A stretch of DNA of 64,000 nucleotides from Streptomyces sp. DG1A-41 (lineage in GTDB: Bacteria; Actinomycetota; Actinomycetes; Streptomycetales; Streptomycetaceae), in contig NZ_CP146350.1 of the NCBI RefSeq assembly GCF_037055355.1, positions 1,258,501 through 1,322,500 of the forward strand, written 5' to 3'. A program made the position numbers and the translations under genes. Positions 32,856 to 44,057 of this stretch are shown here, piece after piece. How positions within the stretch are numbered: the stretch's first letter is position 1; each line of letters opens with the position of its first letter. The notes below the pieces were generated by a model. The model was given only the letters and a program-made list of their open reading frames with translations. It made no database searches and was not told the DNA's origin.

Positions 32856-33893
32856 GTGGCAGCAGGTGAGGCCGAGGCCGGGGGCAAGGTCACGATCACG
32901 GAGATCGCCCGGCAGGCCGGCGTGTCCGTACCGACCGTGTCCCGGGTCGTCAATGGCCGGTCCGACGTGTCGCCGCAGACCCGGGCCCGCGTCGAGGACC
33001 TGCTGCGCCGGTACGGCTACCGCAAGCGTCCCGCGGCCGCGGGCACCCGTGCCGCCCTGCTTGACCTGGTCTTCAACAACCTCGACAGCCCCTGGGCCGT
33101 GGAGATCATCCGCGGGGTCGAGGAGGTCGCGCACGCGGCCGGGGTCGGCACGGTGGTGTCGGCCATCCACGGGCGTTCGGGCGACGCCCGCGAGTGGATG
33201 CGCAACCTCCGGGCCCGAGCCTCCGACGGCGTCATCCTCGTCACCTCGGCCCTGGAGCCGACGCTCCATGAGGAACTGCGCATTCTCGGCGTCCCGCTGG
33301 TCGTCGTCGACCCGGCGGGCTCGCCCGCCCTGGAGGCGCCCACCATCGGTGCCGCCAACTGGTCGGGCGGCATGGCGGCCACCGAGCACCTGCTGTCCCT
33401 CGGCCACCGCCGGATCGGCCTCATCGCCGGGCCACCGCGGCTGCTGTGCTCCCGGGCCCGGCTGGACGGCTACCGCGCGGCTCTGGAAGGCGCCGACATC
33501 GCGGTCGACGAGTCCCTCGTCGTCCCCGGCGACTTCCGCCCCGAGTCCGGCTTCACCGCCTGCGAGACCCTGCTCGGCCTGCCCGAGCCGCCGACCGCCG
33601 TGTTCGCAGCCAGCGACCAGATGGCACTCGGCGCGATCGAGGCACTGCGCCGACGCGGGCTGCGGGTGCCGCAGGACATGAGCGTGGTGGGTTTCGACGA
33701 CCTTCCGGAAGTCCGCTGGTCGGCCCCGCCCCTGACCACCGTCCGCCAGCCCCTGGCCGACATGGGCAAACTGGCCGCCCGCACGGTCCTCCAACTCACC
33801 CGCGACGAACAACCCGACTCACCGCGGGTGGAACTGGGCACGGACCTGGTGGTACGAGCAAGCACGGCGCCTCCGGTGACGCGCCTGCGCTGA
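32856..33893 (+). CDS. LacI-family regulator of the xylan cluster
   Basis: 345 residues from GTG 32856, placed 8 nt after GGAGG. The LacI helix-turn-helix is at 12-35 (ITEIARQAGVSVPTVSRVVNG) with hinge VSPQTRARVEDLLRRYGYRKR, then a ribose-binding-protein-like effector domain (LDLVFNNLDSPWAVEIIRGVEE ... FAASDQMALGAIEALRRRG). It heads a cluster with GH10 xylanase, sugar ABC transporter and GH43 genes, and is likely their xylo-oligosaccharide-responsive repressor. Palindromes of type CGAAA(G/C)TTTCG precede two target genes, and a half-site AGTTTCG lies at 32821 before its own start. Confidence 0.9.
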   Translation: MAAGEAEAGGKVTITEIARQAGVSVPTVSRVVNGRSDVSPQTRARVEDLLRRYGYRKRPAAAGTRAALLDLVFNNLDSPWAVEIIRGVEEVAHAAGVGTVVSAIHGRSGDAREWMRNLRARASDGVILVTSALEPTLHEELRILGVPLVVVDPAGSPALEAPTIGAANWSGGMAATEHLLSLGHRRIGLIAGPPRLLCSRARLDGYRAALEGADIAVDESLVVPGDFRPESGFTACETLLGLPEPPTAVFAASDQMALGAIEALRRRGLRVPQDMSVVGFDDLPEVRWSAPPLTTVRQPLADMGKLAARTVLQLTRDEQPDSPRVELGTDLVVRASTAPPVTRLR

Positions 33894-33899
33894 CGACCT

Positions 33900-34355
33900 C
33901 ACCCGACTGAGCGGAAGCCGACCGGAGCACCGCGGGGGCCAGCGCTGGCGAGGGGCACGGGCCAGTGCCGGTGGGAGCGCGGATCCAGCGCCGAGAGACG
34001 CCCGACCCCGCTCCGAGGAGCGGCGCCGCCCCAGCGCCAGCGAAGGCCCCGAGATCGCGGGCCCGGCGCCGCGGAAGGCTCCCGCCCCCAGCGCCAAGAC
34101 GAGGCACCCGAGCCAACACCAACAGGTGCGCGACCCCACATCGCAGCACCAAGGCCATGCGCGGCCCAGCACCGACAAGGGGGCGAACCAAACACCGACG
34201 AAGCCGCCCGGCCCCGCGCCGACGAGGGCGCGCACCCAGCACCGGCGAGAGGCCCAACGCCACGCGCCGGCCCCGCTGGCTCGACCCACCGCCCGCCAAG
34301 GCCGGCTCGCCCCGGCACACCCCGGACAGCACCCCGTACGGCAGGTCGCGCCCCG
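33900..34355. repeat. Degenerate ~23-24 bp tandem repeat tract
   Basis: The 468-bp gap between the convergent LacI and GH10 genes is filled with imperfect copies of a CCAGCACCGACGAGGGCGCG-like unit. CACCGAC/CGCCGAC/CACCGGC cores at about 34170, 34193, 34217 and 34240 are 23-24 bp apart, and weaker copies continue to the left. No gene is supported here; long frames on both strands are low-complexity. Confidence 0.55.
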
Positions 34356-34361
34356 CCCCCG

Positions 34362-36354
<1,993 letters not shown>

Positions 36355-36358
<4 letters not shown>

Positions 36359-37351
36359 TTTCCGTCTCCCCGCATGGTCGTGGTGGCCCCTTCCAGGTCG
36401 CGCCGGAGCACGAACCGCTGGTAGGCGAGGGCGAAGACGAGGCTGATGCCGAACATGACCACGCTGATCGCGCTGGCGTAGCCGACCTGGTAGCGCTTGA
36501 AGCCGTACTGGAACATGGTCACGGCCATGGTCTCGGAGTGGTGGTCCGGTCCGCCCGCGGTGGTCACCCACACCAGGTCGAAGAGCTGGATGGCCCCGAT
36601 GACCGACAGGAAGACGCTGATGCGCAGGGTGGGCGCGAGCAGCGGCAGCGTCACGTTGCGGAAGCGCTGCCAGGGGCCGGCCCCGTCGATGAGCGCCGCC
36701 TCGGTCAGCTCCCTGGGGACGGCCTGGAGCCCGGCCAGGTACAGCATCATGTGGAAGCCGAAGTACTTCCACGTCATGACCAGGAACAGGGTCGCCATGA
36801 CGGTGGACGGATCGGCGAACCACTCCCCGCCCAGCCCGTCCAGTCCGACCTTGCCGAGGACCTGGTCGGCGAAGCCGTCGTCCGGGGCGAAGATCATGCC
36901 GAAGAGGATTCCGGTGATGGCCTCGGACAGGACGTACGGGGCGAAGAACAGCATCCGGTACACCGCCCGGCCGCGCATCCGCTGGTTGAGCAGGACGGCC
37001 ATGGCGAGCGCGAACGACAGTTGGACGACGAGCGACAGCACCACCAGGACCAGGCAGCGCCACAGGTCGCCCAAGAAGACCTCGTCCTGGAAGAGGCGGG
37101 TGAAGTTCTCGCCCCCGATGTAGTCGGAGGGCATGCCGAAGCCGCCCCAGCGGAAGAACGCGGCGTACAGCGCGAACAGCATCGGCAGCAGCACGAGCCC
37201 CAGGAACAGCACCAGGGCGGGCAACTGGAAGCCGGCCGCGGTCAGCCAGTTCAGCGCCCGTCGCCGGGCGCGGCTCCGGGCCCGGTCCGTGGCCGGGGGC
37301 GGGGCCGGCGTCGCGACCGGTCCGTTTGTCCGGCAGGAACGTGGAGGTCAT
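36355..37351 (-). CDS. Sugar ABC transporter permease (MalF type), apparent 5' frameshift
   Basis: The permease body (from about 37300 down) has six membrane helices and the EAA loop TEAALIDGAGPWQRFRNVTLPLLAPTL. Its frame has no ATG or GTG upstream; the only in-frame starts are TTG/CTG (37224). A normal start (ATG 37351, MTSTFLPDKRTGRDAGPAP) lies 6 bp after the binding-protein stop but in another frame. Removing one C from the C-rich tract near 37300 joins them into a ~331-residue protein with the expected basic N-terminus (ATDRARSRARRRALNW). Either a sequencing error or a real lesion; coordinates given are for the joined reading. Confidence 0.8.
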
Positions 37352-37357
37352 CGCCGG

Positions 37358-38653
37358 TTACTGCTCTTCCTTCGCGGTCTTCGTGATCGACTGGGCGACC
37401 TGCTCGGGCGACTTGGACCCGGCGATGAGCGCGGCGACGCTGTCGTTGATCTCCTGGCCGACGGCGGGTGCGTACGCCTGGTCGAGGTAGAGCTGGAAGC
37501 CGGTGGCCTTCTTCAACTGAGCTTGTACGGCCTTGATGTTGGGGTCGGCGATGGCCCTCTCGGCCGCCGGGACCACGGGCAGGACGCCGGTCTTCTTGAC
37601 CAGTTCCAGGTCGGTGGCCTCGGACGCGAAGAACTTCAGGAAGTCGACGGCCTCCTGCGGGGCGCCCCGGCGCAGGGCGTGCCCGCCGCCTCCGCCGAAC
37701 ACCTCGGTTATGGCGCCCTTGCCGCCCTCGACCGCCGGGAACGGGAAGAACCCGAGGTCCTTGCCCAGGCCCTTGCCCACGTCGGCCTGCACCACGGGCG
37801 CCCACTGGCCCATGAGTTCCATGGCCGCCCTGCCGTTGCCGACGGTGGCGGCCTGGCCGGTGGGGCTGGAGTAGGCGGCGCCGAGAAAGCCCTTCTGGAA
37901 CGGCTGGAGGCGGACGAGTTCCTCGAGGTGCCGCCCCGCCTCGACGAAGGGGGCGCCGGTGAAGTCCTTGTCGCCGTAGGCCTTCTCCAGCGCCTCGGCG
38001 CCGGCGGTGCGCATCGCCAGGTAGGCCCAGAAGTACATGCCGGGCCACTTCTCCTTGCCGGCCAGGGCGAGGGGGGTGATGGTCTCCGCCTTCAGCTTGC
38101 GCACGGCGTCGAGGAAGCCGCTCCAGGTGGTCGGGGGCTCGGAGATGCCGGCCTGGTCGAAGAGCGCCTTGTTGTACCAGAAGCCGACCATGCCGATGTC
38201 GAACGGGATGCCGTAGACCTGGTCGTCGATCAGGTACGGCTCCCTGGCGACCGGGAGCAGGGCGTCGCCCCACGGCTTGGCCCTGCCCGTCAGGTCCTCG
38301 ACGAGCCCGGCGTCCACCTGCTGTTCGAGGACGCCGCCGCCCCAGGTGAAGAAGATGTCGGGCAGCTTCCCGGAGGAGGTCAGGGCCGTCATCTTCGACT
38401 TGTAGGCTTCGTTCTCCATTTGGACGATCTTTATCTTGACCTTGGGGTTCTGGGCCTCGAACTTCCGGGCGAGGGCGGCCCAGACGCCCTTGGTCGGCTC
38501 GGTGGTGGAGATGTTCCACCATTCGATCGTGGTCGTCCCCGACGACCCTCCGTCCGAGTCCCCGCCGCATGCGGTCAGTGCCGTCATCCCCAGACCGGCC
38601 GCGGCGGAGGCCGCCAGGAAGCCGCGGCGGGACAGTGCCGGGTCGCCCATCAT
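37358..38653 (-). CDS. Sugar ABC transporter substrate-binding lipoprotein
   Basis: 431 residues. The N-terminus has a Tat-like SRRGFLAASAAAG and a lipobox ALTAC with Cys 29. The mature part is a family-1 extracellular solute-binding protein: TIEWWNISTTEPTKGVWAALARKFEAQNPKVKIKI, IPFDIGMVGFWYNKALFDQAG, and a C-terminal helical lobe. It likely captures xylose oligomers. First gene of the transporter operon; ATG 38653 (or 38650) with AAGGAG upstream. Twin palindromic sites at 38698-38729, 45-76 bp upstream, should give LacI control. Confidence 0.93.
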   Translation of the reverse strand: MMGDPALSRRGFLAASAAAGLGMTALTACGGDSDGGSSGTTTIEWWNISTTEPTKGVWAALARKFEAQNPKVKIKIVQMENEAYKSKMTALTSSGKLPDIFFTWGGGVLEQQVDAGLVEDLTGRAKPWGDALLPVAREPYLIDDQVYGIPFDIGMVGFWYNKALFDQAGISEPPTTWSGFLDAVRKLKAETITPLALAGKEKWPGMYFWAYLAMRTAGAEALEKAYGDKDFTGAPFVEAGRHLEELVRLQPFQKGFLGAAYSSPTGQAATVGNGRAAMELMGQWAPVVQADVGKGLGKDLGFFPFPAVEGGKGAITEVFGGGGGHALRRGAPQEAVDFLKFFASEATDLELVKKTGVLPVVPAAERAIADPNIKAVQAQLKKATGFQLYLDQAYAPAVGQEINDSVAALIAGSKSPEQVAQSITKTAKEEQ

Positions 38654-38697
38654 GCGCTCCTTGGGTACGGGACGACGCTCCCGCGTCCGTCCACTAT

Positions 38698-38729
38698 CGA
38701 AAGTTTCGGAAGATATCCAGAAAGCTTCG
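38698..38729 (-). promoter_or_regulatory. Twin LacI-type operators before binding-protein gene
   Basis: CGAAAGTTTCG (38698-38708), a palindrome around its central G, is followed by the imperfect copy AGAAAGCTTCG (38719-38729), 21 bp apart, i.e. two helical turns. Same consensus as the pair before the GH43 gene. Palindromes of this kind are recalled upstream of xylanase genes in actinomycetes. Confidence 0.65.
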
Positions 38730-38861
38730 TTGCTGCCGCACCCTAGAGACAGCGGCCAAACGGTGGCAACCCCTTGTGCGCGGTGAATCTGCCGCCGACG
38801 CACGGGCCTTGAGGGACGCTCGGCCGAGCCGTGAGTTTCCGCCCCCTTCCGCAAGGAGCGG

Positions 38862-40376
38862 TCAGGGGGAGGCGGGGACGTACTCGAACCAGTCGAAGGC
38901 CGCGCTGCCCTCGGTGACGTACATGCCGATCACCCGTCCGGTGAAGCCTCCGGCGACCTCCGTGGACAGGTAACGGCCGTCGAGTTCGGCGAGCGGATCG
39001 CCGTCGCCGCCTTCGCCGAGCGAGAAGACGAGAGTGTCGGGGCCGCCGGCCCGGATGCCGGGTGCCTCCTGGCCCGCGGAGGTGACGGTGGGCGGTACGA
39101 CGGGCTCCGTGCGGACCTCGACGGCCAGGGTGACCGGCCCCGGCGGCACGGGGCGCCGGGCTAGGCACTGCCGCACCGGACCGATCCGGGCGATCACGCT
39201 CGCCTCTCCCCGGGCGACCTCCAGGTCGTAGTGGTGGGCCTCGTCGATGCGCACCGAGAGTCCGGCGCGCGCCGTTCCGGGATCGAGGCGGGCCGCGACC
39301 CGGCAGTCCGGGTGCTGCTGGCGCCGCCCGACGAAGGTGTGGCCCGGCCTGTCCAGGCTGTCACCCGTCGCGGTCAGAGTGAGCCGGCCGGGCCGGTCGG
39401 TCAGCGACCAGGAGTGCTCCGGCCTGCGGTGCGGGGAGATCCAGTGCGGGGCGAGGCGCACGGCGTCGAAGTCGTCGCGTACCGGCTCGGGCTCGAAGGG
39501 ATGCCAGGCCGCCGGGGCCGGGTGCCGTTCCAGCACGGGACCGACCCGCGGCCAGCCGTCCACCCACTCCACGGGGGTCAGGAACGTCTCCCGGCCGAGG
39601 ACGTGGAACTTCGGGAACCAGCCCCGGGGACGCGTGCCGAGCAGCAGCATCCACCAGGTGCCGTCGGTCGCTTCTACCAGGTCGGCGTGGCCGGTGCACT
39701 GGATCGGCAGGTCGGTGCTGCGGTGGGACAGGACGGGGTTGCGCGGCGCCGGTTCGAACGGCCCGCGCGGGGAACGGGCCCGCGCGATCGACACGCTGTG
39801 GCCGTGTGCGGTGCCGCCCTCGGCCAGCATCAGGTACCACCAGTCGCCGACGCGGTACAGATGCGGCGCCTCGGGATGCTGCATGCCCGCGCCCGACCAC
39901 ACCGGCAGCGGTCCCTCCAGCACCTTGCCCGTCGCCGGGTCGATGCGCGCCACCCGCACTCCGGAGACGGCACACCAGCAGGAGCCGTCCTCGTCCCAGG
40001 CGAGATCGGGGTCGATCCCGGGCAGGTCGATCCACACCGGATCGGACCAGGGCCCTTCGGGCCGGTCGCTGCTGACGAGGAAGTTGCCCCCGGCGCCGAC
40101 CTTGGTGGTGATCAGGTAGAAGCGGCCGTCGTGGTGGCGCAGGGTGGGGGCGTAGATCCCGGCCGAGGCCGGCACGTCGTCCGGCAGCTCCAACAGCCCC
40201 GGCCGGTCGAGGACGTTGCCGATCTGCCGCCAGTGCACGAGGTCGCGGCTGTGGAAGAGAGGCACGCCAGGGACGTACTCGAAGCTGGAGCAGACGAGGT
40301 AGTAGTCCTCCCCCACCCGGCAGGCGCTGGGGTCGGGGTGGAAGCCGCCGATCACGGGGTTGCCGAACGTCCGCAT
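38862..40376 (-). CDS. GH43 beta-xylosidase/arabinofuranosidase, cytoplasmic
   Basis: 504 residues, no signal peptide. Five-bladed propeller domain (1-300) with the three GH43 acids in view: D15 in GFHPDPS (base), the Asp in LPGIDPDLAW (pKa modulator) and Glu in QHPEAPHLY (acid). The C-terminal ~190 residues form the beta-sandwich (DUF1349/GH43_C2-like) found in beta-xylosidases. It would hydrolyse imported xylo-oligosaccharides inside the cell. ATG 40376. Paired CGAAA-type operators lie 58-89 bp upstream. Confidence 0.92.
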   Translation of the reverse strand: MRTFGNPVIGGFHPDPSACRVGEDYYLVCSSFEYVPGVPLFHSRDLVHWRQIGNVLDRPGLLELPDDVPASAGIYAPTLRHHDGRFYLITTKVGAGGNFLVSSDRPEGPWSDPVWIDLPGIDPDLAWDEDGSCWCAVSGVRVARIDPATGKVLEGPLPVWSGAGMQHPEAPHLYRVGDWWYLMLAEGGTAHGHSVSIARARSPRGPFEPAPRNPVLSHRSTDLPIQCTGHADLVEATDGTWWMLLLGTRPRGWFPKFHVLGRETFLTPVEWVDGWPRVGPVLERHPAPAAWHPFEPEPVRDDFDAVRLAPHWISPHRRPEHSWSLTDRPGRLTLTATGDSLDRPGHTFVGRRQQHPDCRVAARLDPGTARAGLSVRIDEAHHYDLEVARGEASVIARIGPVRQCLARRPVPPGPVTLAVEVRTEPVVPPTVTSAGQEAPGIRAGGPDTLVFSLGEGGDGDPLAELDGRYLSTEVAGGFTGRVIGMYVTEGSAAFDWFEYVPASP

Positions 40377-40433
40377 GAGCGTCAGTCCCTTCGAACGAGA
40401 GCCGGGCGGAGGGCGGAGGGCAGGGAGCGAGGC

Positions 40434-40465
40434 GAAACTTTCGGATGGCCTGGCGAACGTTACGA
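40434..40465 (-). promoter_or_regulatory. Twin LacI-type operators before GH43 gene
   Basis: CGAAACTTTCG (40434-40444) is a palindrome around its central C. The weaker CGAACGTTACG (40455-40465) lies 21 bp on. Spacing and consensus match the pair at 38698-38729, indicating a common LacI-family regulator. Confidence 0.65.
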
Positions 40466-40799
40466 AGGTGCACTGTAGGTGTCACCGACTCCGGCCACAA
40501 GAAGGCCGACGCCCGGCTGCCTCGCGGCCACGATCACACAGGGTGTTCAACTTTCCGGCGACGCACGACCGTTGCCGACGCGCGGGGATGCACGGTTCGG
40601 CTGCCGCCCAACGGGCTCTCAGCTCACGCTTTGACGCACCACGCCTCCACTCCGCCGCCCTCCCCTCGACCAGTCTTAACGGAAGCTTGACGCTCTCAGT
40701 GACCTCATCCACAGGCCACCGCATCACGCTCCGCATACGCTGATCGGGCCGTCCAGTGATGGCCGGAACCACGCTGAACCGCACATCGGGAGCACGTCG
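40466..40799. other. 334-bp gap before APC permease
   Basis: I see no gene, tRNA or riboswitch consensus here. A T/A-richer segment (40660-40700, with GTCTTAACGG) may be part of the permease promoter. Confidence 0.4.
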
Positions 40800-42779
40800 A
40801 TGGCCACCACTGAGCACTCGCCACCGAGCCTTACGGAGCCCGCTCCACCCAGTCGCCTGCGCGCCTGGATGCTGGAGGGCCTGTCCGACATGGGCAGGAG
40901 CGGCGGCCACACCGGGCCCCACGCCGAACCGGAGCCCCCGCACAAGGGCCAGCCCTGGTGGCGCGTGATGTGCCTGACCGGCGTCGACTACTTCTCCACG
41001 CTCGGCTACCAGCCGGGCATCGCGGCTCTCGCCGCCGGACTGCTCTCGCCGGTCGCGACGATCGTGCTGGTGATCGTCACCCTGGCGGGCGCCCTGCCGG
41101 TATACCGCCGGGTGGCCGACGAGAGCCCGCACGGCGAGGGCTCGATAGCGATGCTGGAGCGGCTGCTCTCCTTCTGGCAGGGCAAGCTGTTCGTGCTGAC
41201 CCTGCTGGGCTTCGCCGCCACCGACTTCCTGATCACCATCACACTGTCGGCCGCCGACGCCTCCACCCACCTCGTGGAGAACCCGCATCTGAACGGCGTC
41301 CTGCACGACAAGCAGATGCTGATCACACTCGTCCTCGTGGCGCTGCTCGGCGCGGTGTTCCTCAAGGGCTTCCTCGAGGCGATCGGCGTCGCGGTCGCCC
41401 TGGTGGGCGCCTACCTCGCGCTCAACGTGGTCGTGGTGGTCGTCGGCTTCTACCACGTGGCCACCGCGGGCCATGTGGTCACCGACTGGACCGGCGCCCT
41501 CACCACCCAGCACGGCAACGTCTTCGTCATGATCGGCGTGGCCCTGCTCGTCTTCCCGAAGCTGGCGCTCGGCCTCTCCGGGTTCGAGACCGGCGTGGCC
41601 GTGATGCCGCACGTCAAGGGCGACCCGGACGACACCGAGGAACGGCCCGCCGGCCGCATCCGCGACACCAAGAAGCTGCTCACCACGGCCGCCCTCATCA
41701 TGAGCGGCTTTCTGATCACCACCAGCTTCATCACCACCCTCCTCATACCCGAGAAGGAGTTCGAGACGGGCGGCCAGGCCAACGGGCGCGCGCTGGCCTA
41801 CCTGGCGCACAACTACCTGGGCAACATCTTCGGCACCGTCTACGACGTCTCGACGATCGCCATCCTGTGGTTCGCCGGCGCCTCCGCGATGGCCGGCCTG
41901 CTCAATCTGATGCCGCGCTACCTCCCCCGCTACGGCATGGCCCCACACTGGGCCCGGGCCGTCCGCCCCATGGTCATCGTCTTCACCCTGATCGCCTTCC
42001 TGGTCACCTGGATCTTCGACGCCGACGTCAACGCCCAGGGCGGCGCCTACGCCACCGGTGTGCTGGTCCTCATCAGCTCCGCCGCGATCGCGGTGACCAT
42101 CGCCGCCCGCAAGGCCCGCCAGCGGAACTGGACCATCGCCTTCGCGGTCATCTCCGCGGTGTTCCTCTACACGACCGTCGCGAACGTCATCGAGCGCCCG
42201 GACGGCGTGAAGATCGGCGCCTGCTTCATCGCCGGCATCATCCTGGTCTCCCTGCTGTCGCGGCTGGCCCGGTCCTTCGAACTCCGCGTGACCAGCGTGA
42301 CGCTGGACCCCATGGCGGAACGCTTCATCCGGGACATGGCCAGCCGCCGGATGCGGTTCATCGCCAACGAGCCCGACCGGCGCGACATCGCGGAGTACCG
42401 CGCCAAGATCGAGCAGATCCGGCACGACAACGACGTGCCCGGGCAGGAGGACTTCGCCTTCGTCGAGGTGACGGTCACCGACCCGTCCGAGTTCGAGGCG
42501 GGCCTGACCGTACGCGGCGAGGTGCTCCACGGCCGCTACCGCGTCCTGACCCTGGAGTCCTCCTCCGTCCCCAACGCCCTGGCCGCCCTCCTCCTGTACG
42601 TCCGCGACATGACCGGCAGCACCCCGCACATCTACTTCGAGTGGACCGAAGGGGGTCCCTTCGCCAACCTCCTGCGTTTCTTCCTGTTCGGCCAGGGCGA
42701 GGTCGCCCCGGTGACCCGCGAGGTCCTGCGCGAGGCGGAACCGGACCGGAAGCGGCGGCCGAAGGTGCACGTGGGCTGA
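40800..42779 (+). CDS. APC-superfamily permease with cytoplasmic tail
   Basis: 659 residues. After a 55-residue polar N-terminus, [25 protein letters not shown] begins an APC-fold core with about 12 helices (to ~490). The C-terminal ~165 residues are soluble ([35 protein letters not shown]... ). Annotated in streptomycetes generally as an amino acid transporter; cation (K+)-coupled roles are possible for this subfamily. Substrate not determined. GGGAG lies 9 nt before the ATG. It converges with the DUF1707 gene, stop to stop with a single base between. Confidence 0.87.
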   Translation: MATTEHSPPSLTEPAPPSRLRAWMLEGLSDMGRSGGHTGPHAEPEPPHKGQPWWRVMCLTGVDYFSTLGYQPGIAALAAGLLSPVATIVLVIVTLAGALPVYRRVADESPHGEGSIAMLERLLSFWQGKLFVLTLLGFAATDFLITITLSAADASTHLVENPHLNGVLHDKQMLITLVLVALLGAVFLKGFLEAIGVAVALVGAYLALNVVVVVVGFYHVATAGHVVTDWTGALTTQHGNVFVMIGVALLVFPKLALGLSGFETGVAVMPHVKGDPDDTEERPAGRIRDTKKLLTTAALIMSGFLITTSFITTLLIPEKEFETGGQANGRALAYLAHNYLGNIFGTVYDVSTIAILWFAGASAMAGLLNLMPRYLPRYGMAPHWARAVRPMVIVFTLIAFLVTWIFDADVNAQGGAYATGVLVLISSAAIAVTIAARKARQRNWTIAFAVISAVFLYTTVANVIERPDGVKIGACFIAGIILVSLLSRLARSFELRVTSVTLDPMAERFIRDMASRRMRFIANEPDRRDIAEYRAKIEQIRHDNDVPGQEDFAFVEVTVTDPSEFEAGLTVRGEVLHGRYRVLTLESSSVPNALAALLLYVRDMTGSTPHIYFEWTEGGPFANLLRFFLFGQGEVAPVTREVLREAEPDRKRRPKVHVG

Positions 42780-42780
42780 G

Positions 42781-43380
42781 TCAGGCCGGCGGTCTCCGTC
42801 GGCCGAAGCCCCTCCGGCCCGGACGCACCACGACCTGCCCGTAGTCGATCTCGCCGGTGATCCGTACGCGCAGCAGGACCGGGGCGTCGGCCGGTGCCCC
42901 ACGCGCCTTGATCTGGGAGTAGTTCGTCACCAGCGCGCCGGCGTCCACCACGATCCCAGGCCGGGTCGGCAGCTTCAGGGCGCCGGCCCGCATGTCCAGG
43001 TCGATGTGCAGCGTGTCCCGCGTGATCACCGCGTCGGTGAAGTCGAGCGTCACCTCACCCCACGCCGACCGGACCTCCAGCCGCCGCGGCACCACCCAGC
43101 GCTCACCACGCCGGGTCGAGGACCCCTCCTGCTCGATCCGGACGACCTCCTGGGCCTCGACGGGCGTTTCGCCCACCCCCTCGGGCAGATCCGCTGTCAG
43201 CACGGCGAGCTCGCCCACCGTACGGGCGGACAGCGCGGCCTCCAGCCGCTCGTCGAGCTCCGCCAAGGTCAGCCGGCCGTCGCCCGCGGCGACGCGCAGC
43301 ACGTCCGCGATCCGGTCCCGGTCCGCATGCGAGGCCCTCACCTCGGGCGATGCACCGGTACGCAAGAGGTCCCCCGCCAT
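42781..43380 (-). CDS. DUF1707 (SHOCT-like) domain protein
   Basis: 199 residues. The DUF1707 segment is at 14-65 (VRASHADRDRIADVLRVAAGDGRLTLAELDERLEAALSARTVGELAVLTADLP). The C-terminal half is a beta-rich cell-wall-stress-type domain (LDFTDAVITRDTLHIDLDMRAGALKLPTRPGIVVDAGALVTNYS). There is no membrane segment here. Role unknown; DUF1707 proteins are numerous in actinobacteria. It is divergent from the HTH-Mop gene with a TAACGC/GCGTTA palindrome between them. Confidence 0.85.
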   Translation of the reverse strand: MAGDLLRTGASPEVRASHADRDRIADVLRVAAGDGRLTLAELDERLEAALSARTVGELAVLTADLPEGVGETPVEAQEVVRIEQEGSSTRRGERWVVPRRLEVRSAWGEVTLDFTDAVITRDTLHIDLDMRAGALKLPTRPGIVVDAGALVTNYSQIKARGAPADAPVLLRVRITGEIDYGQVVVRPGRRGFGRRRPPA

Positions 43381-43431
43381 CACATCACCCCGACCTCGCC
43401 GGGCACGGCACCCGGCCCACCCACTCGACAC

Positions 43432-43449
43432 TAACGCTATATCGCGTTA
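43432..43449. promoter_or_regulatory. TAACGC-N6-GCGTTA palindrome near molybdate cluster
   Basis: Perfect 6-bp arms around TATATC. The surrounding ACGCTATATCGCGTTATA resembles ModE-type molybdate boxes (CG.TATAT elements). It sits 59-76 bp before the HTH-Mop gene and 52-69 bp before DUF1707. Confidence 0.5.
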
Positions 43450-43507
43450 TACCCAACGGGCAACCCCGCATCCGCCACTCCCCTCCCGCGCCCCTATCGT
43501 GACCGGC

Positions 43508-43903
43508 ATGCAGTCCTACACGATCGGCCAGGCAGCACGACTGCTCGGCGTGAGCCCGGACACCGCCCGGCGCTGGGCGGACGCGGGCCGCATCACCACC
43601 CACCGGGACGAGACCGGGCGGCGGCTTGTCAACGGACTGGACCTGGCCGCGTTCTCGGTCGAACTCGCCAGGTCCGGGACCGCCGAGGAGGGCACCCCGT
43701 ACACCTCGGCCCGCAACGCCTTTCCCGGCATCGTCACCGCGATCAAACTGGGCGACGTCGCCGCCCAGGTGGAGATCCAGGCCGGCCCGCACCGCCTCGT
43801 CTCCCTGCTCACCCGCGAGGCCGTCGAGGAACTGGGCCTCGAGGTCGGCATGGAGGCGACGGCCCGCGTGAAGTCGACGAACGTCCACATCGACCGGGCC
43901 TGA
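43508..43903 (+). CDS. Molybdate-responsive HTH-Mop regulator
   Basis: 131 residues. Residues 1-55 are a MerR/excisionase-type helix-turn-helix (YTIGQAARLLGVSPDTARRWADAGRITTHRDETGRR), and 65-131 a Mop/TOBE molybdate-binding domain (RNAFPGIVTAIKLGDVAAQVEIQ ... TREAVEELGLEVGMEATARVKSTNVHI). This is the actinobacterial counterpart of ModE: it should bind molybdate or tungstate and repress the mod genes that follow. TATCGT lies exactly 7 nt before the ATG, suggesting a leaderless transcript. Confidence 0.9.
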   Translation: MQSYTIGQAARLLGVSPDTARRWADAGRITTHRDETGRRLVNGLDLAAFSVELARSGTAEEGTPYTSARNAFPGIVTAIKLGDVAAQVEIQAGPHRLVSLLTREAVEELGLEVGMEATARVKSTNVHIDRA

Positions 43904-44057
43904 GCCGTAGGAACGCACATACACACCCAGCGGTCCACTCGCCCTGGCTCATGCGATGCCACAGCAGACTTCTGCCTCGCAGATGCGTCAGTATGATCAG
44001 CGTATCGGAGGAGCCCTGCCGGCTCGTCCGCCCGCACACAGAGGGAGTGGCCCCGAG

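Noticed and set aside
40466..40799. Possible c-di-AMP (ydaO-type) riboswitch before the APC permease
   Set aside because: APC/K+ permeases often have this element, but the conserved GGGTCGC/GGGAGGG-type blocks could not be found here.
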